Below are positions 49,583-49,706 of a stretch of 49,706 nt of DNA, one piece after another. The stretch covers positions 1-49,706 of the forward strand of contig JARLGZ010000271.1 in assembly GCA_031292515.1 (NCBI GenBank), in the 5' to 3' direction. Below the pieces are notes generated by a model. The model was not told the origin of the DNA, did not search any database, and worked only from the letters and a program-made list of their open reading frames with translations. The first letter of the stretch is position 1; each line of letters starts with the position of its first letter. Source of the DNA: Puia sp. GTDB taxonomy: Bacteria; Bacteroidota; Bacteroidia; Chitinophagales; Chitinophagaceae. Both the position numbers and the translations under genes were made by a program.

Positions 49583-49706
49583 GTGTGTCAGTTTAAAATT
49601 TTCGTAAATTTAAACTGATAAACATGGAAAAGCAATCATTCGATTTTGAAACATTCAAAAAGCAGGCAGCCAGCCGGATCAAGAACGGCGAGACGCTGCT
49701 GGGTAA
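49583..49706 (+). mobile_element. Left end of an IS256-type insertion sequence (cut by the window edge)
   Basis: From about 49583 an AT-rich segment contains an inverted repeat (CAGTTTAAA at 49589 with TTTAAACTG ending at 49617) followed directly by a transposase start. The outer IS boundary cannot be fixed because the right end lies outside the window. Confidence 0.55.
49624..49706 (+). CDS. IS256-family (mutator-type) transposase, N-terminal fragment
   Basis: 27 residues are visible from ATG 49624 before the window ends: MEKQSFDFETFKKQAASRIK then NGETLLGK. The FDFExFKKxA start and the following LLGK fit the Bacteroidota members of the IS256 family, whose next segment is normally DGAFTPLLK. 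The DDE catalytic residues lie outside the window. Confidence 0.7.
   Translation, partial: MEKQSFDFETFKKQAASRIKNGETLLG

Overview
The window reads as chromosomal DNA from a Bacteroidota bacterium, most likely the Chitinophagaceae or a close relative. Evidence: the exact Bacteroidota -7 promoter box TAnnTTTG lies before at least a dozen genes, Shine-Dalgarno sequences are mostly absent, and families typical of the phylum are present (PUR/DUF3276 protein, Bacteroidota-type LptE next to SecG, the long MacB/FtsX-type permease, the DnaQ/GIY-YIG fusion). The organism is inferred from these traits only.

Left end (1-8.0 kb) is a worn accessory region. An unidentified C-terminal fragment is followed by an AraC-type regulator, a short-chain dehydrogenase and a second AraC-type ORF. 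That second ORF carries a pair of compensating frameshifts and loses its C-terminus to the leader of an efflux adaptor. Next come a lipid A acyltransferase fragment and an intact OhrR/Ohr peroxide-defence pair with a nested palindromic operator. A remnant of an AAA-ATPase-like/PD-(D/E)XK protein, a large MacB/FtsX permease and a 3'-truncated methyltransferase complete the stretch.

8.0-20.4 kb, mostly minus strand, holds housekeeping and signalling genes: beta-carbonic anhydrase, an SPFH/prohibitin-like protein, a TPR protein, gyrA, a soluble GAF histidine kinase and a PyrR-like phosphoribosyltransferase. Two plus-strand halves of an Fe-S (HdrD/GlpC-like) oxidoreductase flank minus-strand YceI and Crp genes. 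A small conserved protein and tRNA-Gly(CCC) with a strong terminator follow.

20.5-27.6 kb is a plus-strand run. One tight operon holds miaB, a sigma-54 activator, lptE, an acidic-linker protein and secG, closed by a terminator; mltG and a YihY/BrkB membrane protein come next. trmH is convergent with the latter.

28.4-35.7 kb contains clpS and aat (both N-degron pathway), a lipoprotein, a DnaQ/GIY-YIG nuclease, two tiny membrane ORFs sharing a 12-bp leader motif, valS and a small secreted protein.

35.7-49.7 kb is envelope-rich: a zinc-peptidase/propeller/beta-barrel protein, a polytopic glycosyltransferase, a PrsW protease, a GNAT enzyme, a queuosine-precursor transporter, YfhO coupled to a GT4 glycosyltransferase, a PUR-family protein and an ABC exporter. 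It ends with tRNA-Ser(TGA), a small ORF and the 5' end of an IS256-type transposase cut by the window edge.

The signals I find most interesting are these: (i) at three unlinked genes (prohibitin-like, valS, prsW) the last codons plus the stop are repeated downstream at 14-17 bp spacing; (ii) several -7 boxes sit so close to the ATG that the mRNAs should be leaderless, with the tRNA-Ser promoter as an internal ruler; (iii) two tiny membrane ORFs carry the identical TTTAACCCTAAA just before their start codons; (iv) one long ORF is a mosaic of gene remnants; (v) one protein joins a peptidase, a propeller and a barrel.
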